The position numbers and the translations under genes were made by a program. The notes under the pieces are model-generated. The model made no database searches. It saw only the letters and a list, made by a program, of their open reading frames with translations, and was not told where the DNA came from. A stretch of DNA of 64,000 nt from Christiangramia bathymodioli (GTDB lineage Bacteria > Bacteroidota > Bacteroidia > Flavobacteriales > Flavobacteriaceae): assembly GCA_009735695.1 (NCBI GenBank), contig SRSL01000001.1, forward strand, positions 1,302,048-1,366,047, given 5' to 3'. Of the stretch, positions 1 through 7,190 are shown piece after piece; within the stretch, counting starts at the first letter, position 1, and each line of letters opens with the position of its first letter.

Positions 1-1
1 A

Positions 2-1771
2 TTAGTGCTGGGACGCTTCACCGGCACCAGATGGAATACGAATGTCTTCTACAATATTCTGAACCTCCTGAGGGGGGGCTGGAGTAAGCCTTGAAATTAC
101 TAAAGCTGTGATGATGTTCAGTGCCATAGCCACCACCCCAAAACCTTCAGGGGAAGTGCCAAACCACCATTCAGATGCTGGCAGCGGTTCCACGCCAAAG
201 AAACCGGTTTTAAATCTGATCATATAAAAAAGCATGATGCTGATGCCTACTACCATCCCGGCAACGGCTCCTTCCTTGTTCATGCGTTTATCAAAGATCC
301 CCAGCACGATCGCTGGAAAAAAGGAGGCTGCCGCGAGTCCGAAGGCAAGGGCCACCACCGCAGCCACAAACCCAGGAGGATATATTCCGAATAATCCAGC
401 GACCAAAACCGCCAGTAAAATGCTAATTCTCGCTGCAAGCAGTTCCTGCTTGTCTGTGATTTCAGGCATCAATTGTTTCTTCAAAAGATCGTGAGAGATC
501 GAAGTTGAGATAACCAATAATAATCCTGCAGCCGTTGATAAGGCTGCTGCCAGTCCGCCTGCAGCTACGAGGGCGATGACCCAGTTGGGGAGTTTGGCAA
601 TTTCCGGGTTGGCAAGCACCATGATATCCCTGTCTACATACAATTCATTTTCGGTATTGCTGGCATTGGAAACCAAACGTTCATTATTTGCTCCACGTGC
701 TTCGGTGAATTCGGGTTTTCCAATTACTGCATTAGAATTCGAATATTGTATTTTTCCGTCCTTATTTTTATCGGTCCATGCAATAAGGCCCGTGTTTTCC
801 CAATTCCTGAACCAGGTAGGCAGCGAACTATATTCCTTGTCCATCACCGTTTCAATCAGGTTGGTTCTGGCAAAAACCGCAACCGCTGGAGCTGTGGTAT
901 ACAGAACAGCGATCAGTAAAAGTGCATATCCAGCCGACTTCCGGGCATCCCTGACCTTTGGAACTGTGAAAAATCGTACGATCACATGAGGCAGACCGGA
1001 AGTTCCGGCCATTAATGCAAGGGTGATCGCAAAAACATCCCAGGTGGACTTTGAGCCATCTGTATATTCCCTGAACCCTAGTTGGGTATGTAAATTATCC
1101 AATTTATCGAGAAGGTAAGTTCCGTTTTCTAATTGAGAACCCATCCCAAACTGTGGAATGGGATTGCCCGTCATTTGAATGGATATAAAAATAGCGGGTA
1201 CCATAAAGGCAAATATGAGCACACAGTATTGTGCTACCTGTGTATAGGTAATTCCCTTCATTCCGCCTAAAAAAGCAAAGACCAAAACCACAGCCATCCC
1301 GATAAGTACGCCGTTGGTGATCTCTACCTGGAGAAATTGAGAAAAAACGATTCCTACTCCTCTCATCTGCCCGGCTACATAGGTAAAGGATACGATTAGT
1401 GCACAAACAATTGCTACGGTACGTGCTGCATTGGAGTAGTAGCGGTCTCCAATGAAATCGGGGACGGTAAATTTTCCAAATTTCCGAAGATAGGGAGCCA
1501 GCAGAAGCGCTAACAAAACATAACCACCTGTCCAGCCCATCAGGAAAACGGAACCATCATAACCAATAAAAGAGATGATCCCGGCCATGGAAATAAACGA
1601 AGCAGCGCTCATCCAGTCGGCTGCTGTGGCCATTCCATTTGCGAGTGGAGAAACACCGCTTCCGGCTATATAAAAATCTTTAGTTGAAGAAGCTCTTGCC
1701 CAGATGGCAATTCCGAAATATAAAGCAAAGCTTAAACCTACCAGTAGCCAGGTCCACAGTTGTACATCCAT
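2..1771 (-). CDS. VC_2705-family sodium:solute symporter (acetate/organic-acid permease-like)
   Basis: A 589-residue inner membrane Na+/solute symporter of the SSS family, most like the VC_2705/ActP-type acetate and organic acid permeases. About 13 hydrophobic helices are visible. The family hallmark is the stretch after residue 32 (DFYIAGSG, then ATAADWMSAASFISMAG), and the Ser/Thr-rich helix near 405-427 probably carries Na+-site residues. An extracytoplasmic insert of about 90 residues (305-395) contains an EF-hand-like loop, D334-x-N-x-D-G-x-I341. Only 26 bp separate it from the DUF4212 gene upstream, the usual small partner of this subfamily, so the two are probably co-transcribed. Substrate is inferred; acetate, lactate or propionate are all possible. 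The stop codon lies at the very left edge of the window. Confidence 0.9.
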   Translation of the reverse strand: MDVQLWTWLLVGLSFALYFGIAIWARASSTKDFYIAGSGVSPLANGMATAADWMSAASFISMAGIISFIGYDGSVFLMGWTGGYVLLALLLAPYLRKFGKFTVPDFIGDRYYSNAARTVAIVCALIVSFTYVAGQMRGVGIVFSQFLQVEITNGVLIGMAVVLVFAFLGGMKGITYTQVAQYCVLIFAFMVPAIFISIQMTGNPIPQFGMGSQLENGTYLLDKLDNLHTQLGFREYTDGSKSTWDVFAITLALMAGTSGLPHVIVRFFTVPKVRDARKSAGYALLLIAVLYTTAPAVAVFARTNLIETVMDKEYSSLPTWFRNWENTGLIAWTDKNKDGKIQYSNSNAVIGKPEFTEARGANNERLVSNASNTENELYVDRDIMVLANPEIAKLPNWVIALVAAGGLAAALSTAAGLLLVISTSISHDLLKKQLMPEITDKQELLAARISILLAVLVAGLFGIYPPGFVAAVVALAFGLAAASFFPAIVLGIFDKRMNKEGAVAGMVVGISIMLFYMIRFKTGFFGVEPLPASEWWFGTSPEGFGVVAMALNIITALVISRLTPAPPQEVQNIVEDIRIPSGAGEASQH

Positions 1772-1797
1772 AATTTTAAATTCGGGGAGTTGAAGGT

Positions 1798-2055
1798 TTA
1801 TTCGCTATATCCATGTTTTTTATCCAGTTTGTTCATGAGATGGATATAAATAAAGATGAGGATCACGAAGACGTAAATAGAACCCTGCTGGGCAAACCAG
1901 AAACCGAGTTTAAATCCTCCAAGACGAATCTCGTCAAGGCTGTCCTTAAACAATATTCCGGCTCCAAAAGATACCAGGAACCAGATGCTTAGTAGAATTA
2001 AAAGATATTTAAGATTAGCCCTCCAGTAAGCCTGGGCATTCGTTCGAGTTTTCAT
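1798..2055 (-). CDS. DUF4212 small subunit of the Na+/solute symporter
   Basis: An 85-residue membrane protein with two hydrophobic helices (about 15-35 and 53-72) and charged ends, matching the DUF4212 family (putative sodium/substrate symporter small subunit). Members nearly always precede a VC_2705-type symporter gene, as here, where it is the first gene of a two-gene minus-strand operon. It probably associates with the large permease in the inner membrane, but its exact role is not established. The start is the ATG at 2055; no alternative start gives a better N-terminus. Confidence 0.85.
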   Translation of the reverse strand: MKTRTNAQAYWRANLKYLLILLSIWFLVSFGAGILFKDSLDEIRLGGFKLGFWFAQQGSIYVFVILIFIYIHLMNKLDKKHGYSE

Positions 2056-2150
2056 TCGTAAAAAATAAAGTAGATCTTTACGAATATAACAGGTTTATTC
2101 TAAAAAAGGTACTTTAAGTAGCGCTTTGAATCTGTATTTATGATAAATAC

Positions 2151-3053
2151 TTAAAAGTAGATTTCCTGTGCAAGCCGGTAAGTGTTAGCATGTGCCTCGA
2201 TGATCAATCTGATCTCTTTAGAATAACCACCGCCCATACTGCATTCAACCGGAATTTGAAGTTCATGGCAGGTTTCAAGCACATAGCGGTCTCTTTCCTT
2301 ACAGCCCGAAATCGTACAGGAAAGCCTCCCAAGTTTATCGGTTTCCAGGATATCGACTCCGCAAAGGTAGAAGATGAAATCCGGTTGCGTATTTTCGATA
2401 AGATCTGGAAGTGTGTTTTTAAGTGTATTCAGGTATTCCTTATCGCCAGTTCCATCGGGCAGTTCGATGTCCAGGTCTGATTTTTCCTTTCGGAATGGAT
2501 AATTTCCTTTTCCGTGCATGGAAAATGTAAAAACCGAATCGTCATTTTTGAAGATTTCGGCAGTACCGTTTCCCTGGTGTACGTCCAGGTCTACGATCAG
2601 GATCTTTTTAGCCAAGTCTTTTTCCTGAAGATACCTCGCGCCAATTGCCTGGTCATTAAGCAGGCAAAATGCTTCGGCCCGATTGGTAAATGCGTGGTGG
2701 GTACCACCGGCAATGTTCATGGCTATACCATTTTCAAGGGCATAATTGCAGGCTTTTATAGTGCCGTCTGCAATGATCTGTTCCCTGTCCACTAACGCCT
2801 GGGAAAGCGGAAAGCCGGAAACCCGTATTTCTTTCCTGGATAGTTCGAGGTTCTTTAAACGCCTGAAATAATCCTTGTCATGGACAGCAAGAATAGGTTC
2901 AGGGTCTGGAAATTCAGGTTTGAAGAAATTTTCCTCTTCACAAGTGCCTTCATGTAATAACTGCTTCGGAAGCAGATCGTACTTTTCCATCGGGAAACGA
3001 TGTCCTTCGGGTAAGGGGTGTTTATAAATGGGATGGAAGGCTATTTTTAGCAT
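2151..3053 (-). CDS. Histone deacetylase-family (AcuC-like) deacetylase
   Basis: A 300-residue cytoplasmic zinc deacetylase of the arginase/HDAC fold. With the start at the ATG at 3053 (six codons inside the longest frame, giving the usual MLKIAFHPIY beginning) the catalytic set is complete: the His pair H119-H120, zinc ligands D157 and H159 in DLDVHQGNG, zinc ligand D234, and the transition-state Tyr Y277 in GGGY. Bacterial relatives deacetylate acetyl-lysine (AcuC on acetyl-CoA synthetase) or small acetylated amines. Its nearness to an acetate-type symporter favours an AcuC-like role, but that is inference. It is transcribed from the same strand as metG, with a terminator-like hairpin between the two. 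Confidence 0.85.
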   Translation of the reverse strand: MLKIAFHPIYKHPLPEGHRFPMEKYDLLPKQLLHEGTCEEENFFKPEFPDPEPILAVHDKDYFRRLKNLELSRKEIRVSGFPLSQALVDREQIIADGTIKACNYALENGIAMNIAGGTHHAFTNRAEAFCLLNDQAIGARYLQEKDLAKKILIVDLDVHQGNGTAEIFKNDDSVFTFSMHGKGNYPFRKEKSDLDIELPDGTGDKEYLNTLKNTLPDLIENTQPDFIFYLCGVDILETDKLGRLSCTISGCKERDRYVLETCHELQIPVECSMGGGYSKEIRLIIEAHANTYRLAQEIYF

Positions 3054-3060
3054 AAAAATG

Positions 3061-3100
3061 AAAAACCTCACAGGTTTCGAAAAACTGTGAGGTTTATTTT
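3061..3100 (-). terminator. Rho-independent terminator of metG
   Basis: A 10-bp stem (AACCTCACAG/CTGTGAGGTT) with an 11-nt loop. On the minus strand it follows the metG stop directly and ends in a T-rich run. Confidence 0.7.
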
Positions 3101-5175
3101 CAATTTATAGTAGTTCCGCTTTTAACTCCTTCTTCATCGGGATTCACAAAAACCAGCTTTCCTTCGGCATTTTCAGTCATCAGGATCATTCCCTGGCTTT
3201 CCACTCCGCGTAATTTTCTTGGAGCAAGGTTGACCAGTACCGTCACTTTTTTACCGATGATTTCCTCAGCCTTGAAATGTTCAGCAATTCCGGAAACCAC
3301 GGTTCTTTTATCCAGTCCGGTATCTACCTTTAAAACCATAAGTTTTTTGGTTTTTGGCATTTTTTCGGCTTCGATGATGGTTCCTACCCGAAGGTCCATC
3401 TTAGTAAAATCTTCGAAAGTTGCCGTTTCTTTTTGAGGTTCAGCCTTTTTATTTTCCATTTCGTTCGCCGTTTTGGTAGCTTCCAGTTTATCGAGTTGTT
3501 TCTGAATTTGTTCATCTTCGATCTTGCTGAAAAGCAATTCGGCTTTGCCGATTTGATGTCCCGCCGGGATCAGCGCTTCTTTGGTGCCGATTATATCCCA
3601 GTCTGGGGTCTGATCGGAATTTGAATTGGCCTGGTTCAGCATATTTTTCAGTTTAACCGAAGTGAATGGCAAAAATGGTTCGCTTAGAATGGACAGGGCA
3701 GAAGCGATCTGAAGCGCCACGTACATGATAGTCTTCGTTCTTTCTTCATCTGATTTTATCAGTTTCCAGGGCTCTTCGTCTGCCAGATATTTATTTCCTA
3801 ACCTGGCCAGGTTCATCAATTCTGCCTGTGCTTCCCTGAATCTGTAGCGTTCGATCGAACTCGCAATTACTGATGGGTAAGCTTTCAGTTCTGCGATCGT
3901 TTTTTCATCTACTTCAGAATATTCACCCGGTTCTGGAACAATTCCGTTGTAATATTTATTGGTCAAAACGATGACCCGGTTGATAAAGTTTCCGAAGATG
4001 GCTACCAGTTCATTATTGTTTCTAGCCTGGAAATCCTTCCAGGTAAAATCGTTGTCTTTTGTTTCTGGGGCATTAGCGGTAAGTACATATCGCAGCACAT
4101 CCTGCTGATCTGGGAAATCTTCCAGGTATTCATGCAACCAGACCGCCCAGTTCTTAGAAGTGGACAATTTCTTTCCTTCAAGATTCAGGAATTCATTCGC
4201 CGGAACATTATCTGGCAGAATGTAATCGCCGTGAGCTTTCAGCATTACCGGAAAAATGATACAGTGAAACACGATATTGTCTTTCCCAATGAAGTGCACC
4301 AGTTTGGTGTTTTCATCTTTCCAGTAAGGCTCCCAGTCCTTTCCTTCACGTTCCGCCCATTCTTTTGTGGAAGAAATATATCCAATTGGTGCATCGAACC
4401 AGACGTAAAGAACTTTTCCCTCTCCGCCTTCAACCGGAACAGGGATTCCCCAATCCAGGTCACGGGTTACAGCTCTTGCACGAAGTCCGTCATCGATCCA
4501 GGATTTTACCTGTCCGTAAACGTTCGATTTCCAGTCGGCTTTATGTCCTTTCAGGATCCATTCCTTCAGCCAGTCCTCATACTGGTCGAGGGGAAGAAAC
4601 CAGTGTTTGGTATTCTTCAGTGTAGGAACTGCGCCGGTAATTGCCGATTTTGGATTGATTAGGTCTGTCGCGTTTAGAGAAGTTCCGCAGCTTTCGCACT
4701 GGTCTCCATATGCTTCTTCATTTCCACATTTCGGGCAGGTTCCCGTAACAAAACGATCTGCCAGAAACTGCTGAGCCTCTTCATCATATAGCTGCCTGGT
4801 GGTTTCTTCAATAAATTTTCCGTCTTCATACATCTTCTTAAAAAATGCCGAAGCGGTATCATGATGTGTCTTTCCCGAAGTACGGGAGTAATTATCGAAA
4901 CTAACCCCGAATTCCTCAAAGGATTTTTTAATGATCCCATTGTATTTATCAACTACATCCTGCGGACTTACCCCTTCTTTCTTAGCTTTGATGGTAATAG
5001 GCACTCCGTGTTCATCACTTCCGCATACAAAGGCAACATCGTGACCCTGCATTCGAAGAAAACGGGAATAAATATCTGCCGGAACATACACGCCGGCTAA
5101 ATGTCCAATATGAATAGGCCCGTTGGTATATGGCAAGGCCGCTGTAATCGTAAATCTCTGAGGATTTTTGTTCAT
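3100..5175 (-). CDS. metG: Methionyl-tRNA synthetase with C-terminal tRNA-binding domain
   Basis: A 691-residue class I aminoacyl-tRNA synthetase that charges tRNA-Met. Visible features are the HIGH motif (H22-I-G-H25), the four-Cys zinc knuckle (C147, C150, C160, C163), the KMSKS-equivalent K336-L-S-T-S340, and a C-terminal OB-fold tRNA-binding (Trbp111/EMAPII-like) domain at about 590-691. A Lys/Glu/Gln-rich linker at about 555-590 separates that domain from the anticodon-binding helices. Length and order match the long dimeric type. A TAACTTTG box on the minus strand at 5202-5209 is a plausible -7 element, without a clear -33 partner. Confidence 0.97.
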   Translation of the reverse strand: MNKNPQRFTITAALPYTNGPIHIGHLAGVYVPADIYSRFLRMQGHDVAFVCGSDEHGVPITIKAKKEGVSPQDVVDKYNGIIKKSFEEFGVSFDNYSRTSGKTHHDTASAFFKKMYEDGKFIEETTRQLYDEEAQQFLADRFVTGTCPKCGNEEAYGDQCESCGTSLNATDLINPKSAITGAVPTLKNTKHWFLPLDQYEDWLKEWILKGHKADWKSNVYGQVKSWIDDGLRARAVTRDLDWGIPVPVEGGEGKVLYVWFDAPIGYISSTKEWAEREGKDWEPYWKDENTKLVHFIGKDNIVFHCIIFPVMLKAHGDYILPDNVPANEFLNLEGKKLSTSKNWAVWLHEYLEDFPDQQDVLRYVLTANAPETKDNDFTWKDFQARNNNELVAIFGNFINRVIVLTNKYYNGIVPEPGEYSEVDEKTIAELKAYPSVIASSIERYRFREAQAELMNLARLGNKYLADEEPWKLIKSDEERTKTIMYVALQIASALSILSEPFLPFTSVKLKNMLNQANSNSDQTPDWDIIGTKEALIPAGHQIGKAELLFSKIEDEQIQKQLDKLEATKTANEMENKKAEPQKETATFEDFTKMDLRVGTIIEAEKMPKTKKLMVLKVDTGLDKRTVVSGIAEHFKAEEIIGKKVTVLVNLAPRKLRGVESQGMILMTENAEGKLVFVNPDEEGVKSGTTIN

Positions 5176-5299
5176 TATTCTAATTCCTTTTTAAAGAGCC
5201 ACAAAGTTAAGCAATGAGGCCCGAATACGCGTTAAATTCTTGTAAAACACAAAAGGCTTACAGATTTACTATTTTACTTTTACCCCAAACCATTAGAAA

Positions 5300-5881
5300 A
5301 TGAGAAAAATATTGATCATTCTGAGTATCATTAGTTTTGTTGCATGTAATTCCTCTAAGAAATCTACTGCAGGCAACACGGCGAAGTATACCCTGGAGAA
5401 TCTTGAAAATATGGATTCTGAAGAACTTGCCAAAGCCTTCCCCGACGCAAATATTGAAGAAGGAAGCGATTTTTATGATGAAGGAACCGATGAAAGGCCT
5501 TACAGTATTCTTTATCCCGGAACTACCGATGAGCTACATATCACCTGGCAGGATGAAGACCGAAAAAAGATCCACGATCTCAGGTATACTAAAAACGGGA
5601 AATGGAATACCAAAACAGGAATAAAGATCGGGGATTCCTATGACCAGCTGGTTACCCTGAACAAGGCGCCGATTTCATTCTATGGCTTCGGCTGGGATTA
5701 CAGTGGCGCAGTTGACTGGAAAGATGGAAGACTGAAAAACAGTGAGATCAGGGCATTTTTGAGTCCGCAGAACGAGATTCCTAATGAATTCTATGGTGAT
5801 CATGTGATCGAAGCAACCCCGGAACAAATACAGGCTCTCGATCTAAAAGTTTCATCGATTATTATAAATTACGGTGTCTAG
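5300..5881 (+). CDS. Conserved lipoprotein of unknown function
   Basis: A 193-residue predicted lipoprotein: a short hydrophobic signal ends in the lipobox SFVAC (Cys16). The mature part is rich in acidic residues and Trp/Tyr/Gly. I do not recognise a domain with confidence; the middle (about 70-150) looks like a small beta-rich domain. It is the first gene of a plus-strand pair with yraN, 16 bp downstream, and is transcribed divergently from metG. Confidence 0.7.
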   Translation: MRKILIILSIISFVACNSSKKSTAGNTAKYTLENLENMDSEELAKAFPDANIEEGSDFYDEGTDERPYSILYPGTTDELHITWQDEDRKKIHDLRYTKNGKWNTKTGIKIGDSYDQLVTLNKAPISFYGFGWDYSGAVDWKDGRLKNSEIRAFLSPQNEIPNEFYGDHVIEATPEQIQALDLKVSSIIINYGV

Positions 5882-5897
5882 TTAAAAAAGCTACATC

Positions 5898-6257
5898 ATG
5901 GCCGATCATAACAAACTGGGAAAAAAGGGCGAGAAACTGGCCGTGGAATACCTAATGCTAAAGGAATTCGAGATCCTCGAACGAAATTACCGGTTTCAGA
6001 AAGCCGAAATCGATATTATTGCCCAACGAGGAAATGTATTGATCGCTGCTGAAGTTAAAACCAGAAGTACTCCCGATTTTGGTAATCCCCAGGATTTCGT
6101 GAAGCCAAAACAAATCAAACGCCTTGTCAAAGCCATGAATCATTATGTGGAAGAAAATGACCTGGATGTGGATGTTCGTTTTGATATCATTGCCATCATC
6201 AAAAACAAAGCTGGCACCAGGATAGAACATATCCAGGATGCTTTTTTGTATTTCTAG
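5898..6257 (+). CDS. YraN/UPF0102 family endonuclease-like protein
   Basis: A 119-residue protein of the UPF0102 family, which has a PD-(D/E)XK (Holliday-resolvase-like) fold. The core signature is present: E37-x-D39 in AEIDIIA, then E52-V-K54 in AAEVKTR, and a C-terminal helix pair. The opening GKKGEKLAVEYL is typical. The biochemical role is not settled; it is generally supposed to process DNA. The length is normal. It follows the lipoprotein gene closely and is probably co-transcribed. Confidence 0.9.
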   Translation: MADHNKLGKKGEKLAVEYLMLKEFEILERNYRFQKAEIDIIAQRGNVLIAAEVKTRSTPDFGNPQDFVKPKQIKRLVKAMNHYVEENDLDVDVRFDIIAIIKNKAGTRIEHIQDAFLYF

Positions 6258-6310
6258 GATTGATCTCTGGACCTCGCTAGAAGATGGAAAGAAATATGAT
6301 TTAATTAGAT

Positions 6311-6380
6311 TAGTCATTTCGAGCAAAGCGAGAAATCTGCATTTAGATTTCTCAGTCCCTTCGGAACTTCGAAATGACCT
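6311..6380. repeat. Palindromic intergenic repeat (GTCATTTCGA hairpin)
   Basis: Arms GTCATTTCGA and TCGAAATGAC bracket inner arms AGAAATCT/AGATTTCT, making a two-tiered hairpin. The same sequence family recurs in the tandem array at 40365-41022 and at 41949-41967. Confidence 0.75.
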
Positions 6381-6424
6381 TTTTAAGCAAGGAGATAATT
6401 GAATTTAGCCAATTATATAAAACG

Positions 6425-6450
6425 GTCAGGTCGAGCGGAGTCGAGACCTA
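6425..6450. repeat. 26-bp repeat, left copy, upstream of the GIY-YIG gene
   Basis: The 26 bases at 6425-6450 are identical to those at 7113-7138 and in the same orientation. The core GGTCGAGCGGAGTCGAGACC also occurs inverted in three tandem units between them. The copy ends six bases before the GIY-YIG start codon. Confidence 0.85.
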
Positions 6451-6455
6451 TTGTT

Positions 6456-6770
6456 ATGAAACAGTATTTCGTTTACATACTTGAATGTTCAGATGGTCTA
6501 CTTTATACAGGAATCACCAATGATCCAAACAGAAGGCTTAATGAACACAATTCCGGCTTTGACAAAGAATCTTTTACTTTCAAGCGAAGACCTGTGAAGA
6601 TCATTTTTCTTCAGGATTTTAATGAGGTGGAACAGGCGATCTATTTTGAAAAGAAGATCAAGAGGTGGAGTGCTAAAAAGAAACTGGCACTGGCTAAGGG
6701 TGAATACGATCTTCTTCCACTTTTATCAGAATGCAGGAATTCTTCCCACTCAAAGAATTATAAAAGATAG
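6456..6770 (+). CDS. Small GIY-YIG nuclease inside a repeat cassette
   Basis: A 104-residue single-domain GIY-YIG endonuclease-type protein. I take the ATG at 6456 rather than the longer frame from 6399, because the extra N-terminus is only translated repeat (it reads as GRAESRP). Motif positions: Y7-I-L9 (GIY), Y17-T-G19 (YIG), R27, H31 and the metal-binding E65 in YFEKKIK, so the active site looks intact. There is no DNA-binding extra domain. The gene lies between two identical 26-bp repeats, with further inverted copies downstream, which suggests it is part of a small mobile or repeat-linked unit. Related stand-alone GIY-YIG genes are common and scattered in Bacteroidota; no function is firmly known. 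Confidence 0.85.
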   Translation: MKQYFVYILECSDGLLYTGITNDPNRRLNEHNSGFDKESFTFKRRPVKIIFLQDFNEVEQAIYFEKKIKRWSAKKKLALAKGEYDLLPLLSECRNSSHSKNYKR

Positions 6771-6787
6771 GGTTAATAAATCTACCG

Positions 6788-7036
6788 GATGACCTCTCGA
6801 CTCCGCTCGAGGTGACGCTAGAAAGTGGTAGTGAGGAAAAAAGCTATTCAGTCTTCAATTTAATCCAGTTTATACTTTTCACGGTTATGACCTCTCGACT
6901 CCGCTCGAGGTGACACTAAAAAGTTATAGTTAGAAAAAAGCTTTATTAAACTTTTAATTTAATCCAGTTTATACTTTTCACGATTATGACCTCTCGACTC
7001 CCTGCCTACCGGCAGGCAGGCGCTCGAGGCGACACT
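6788..7036. repeat. Three tandem units of about 100 bp with CTCGACTCCGCTCGAG cores
   Basis: Units begin near 6788, 6888 and 6987. Each opens with GACCTCTCGACTCCGCTCGAGG and the first two continue with a shared tail (AATTTAATCCAGTTTATACT). The cores are inverted relative to the 26-bp repeats at 6425 and 7113. In the third unit the core is split by a 20-bp palindrome at 7001-7020. Confidence 0.85.
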
Positions 7037-7112
7037 AGGTAGGAGGGTTCGAGGTGACTCTAAGGAGAAGTGGATCGAGGTAGAAAAGTAAAATGCTCCA
7101 GGCAATTAATCT

Positions 7113-7138
7113 GTCAGGTCGAGCGGAGTCGAGACCTA
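7113..7138. repeat. 26-bp repeat, right copy
   Basis: Identical over 26 bases to 6425-6450, direct orientation, 688 bp away. The two copies enclose the GIY-YIG gene and the tandem units. Confidence 0.85.
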
Positions 7139-7142
7139 AAAC

Positions 7143-7175
7143 AAAAAAGGCCGGTTTTTACCGGCCTTTTTTAAT
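7143..7175 (-). terminator. Terminator of the M13 peptidase gene
   Basis: Hairpin AAAGGCCGGT/ACCGGCCTTT with runs of A and T on the two sides, so it could act in both directions. It lies 16 bp downstream of the minus-strand peptidase stop. Confidence 0.75.
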
Positions 7176-7190
7176 ATTATCAAACTGGAA

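Larger units (their letters stand above)
6771..7140. other. Gene-free repeat region between GIY-YIG gene and M13 peptidase
   Basis: About 370 bases hold only the repeat units described separately plus a degenerate GTCGAGG-rich stretch (7040-7085). No coding region stands out in either strand. Confidence 0.7.

Noticed and set aside
4132-4662. Long antisense frames opposite metG, ahcY (37858-38358), the hybrid kinase (48429-48941) and pnuC (42275-42904).
   Set aside because: All lie opposite genes with unmistakable family motifs and have no features of their own.
5202-5209. TAACTTTG box as a metG promoter (minus strand).
   Set aside because: No -33 partner at a proper distance, so it is mentioned in the metG entry but not listed as a promoter.
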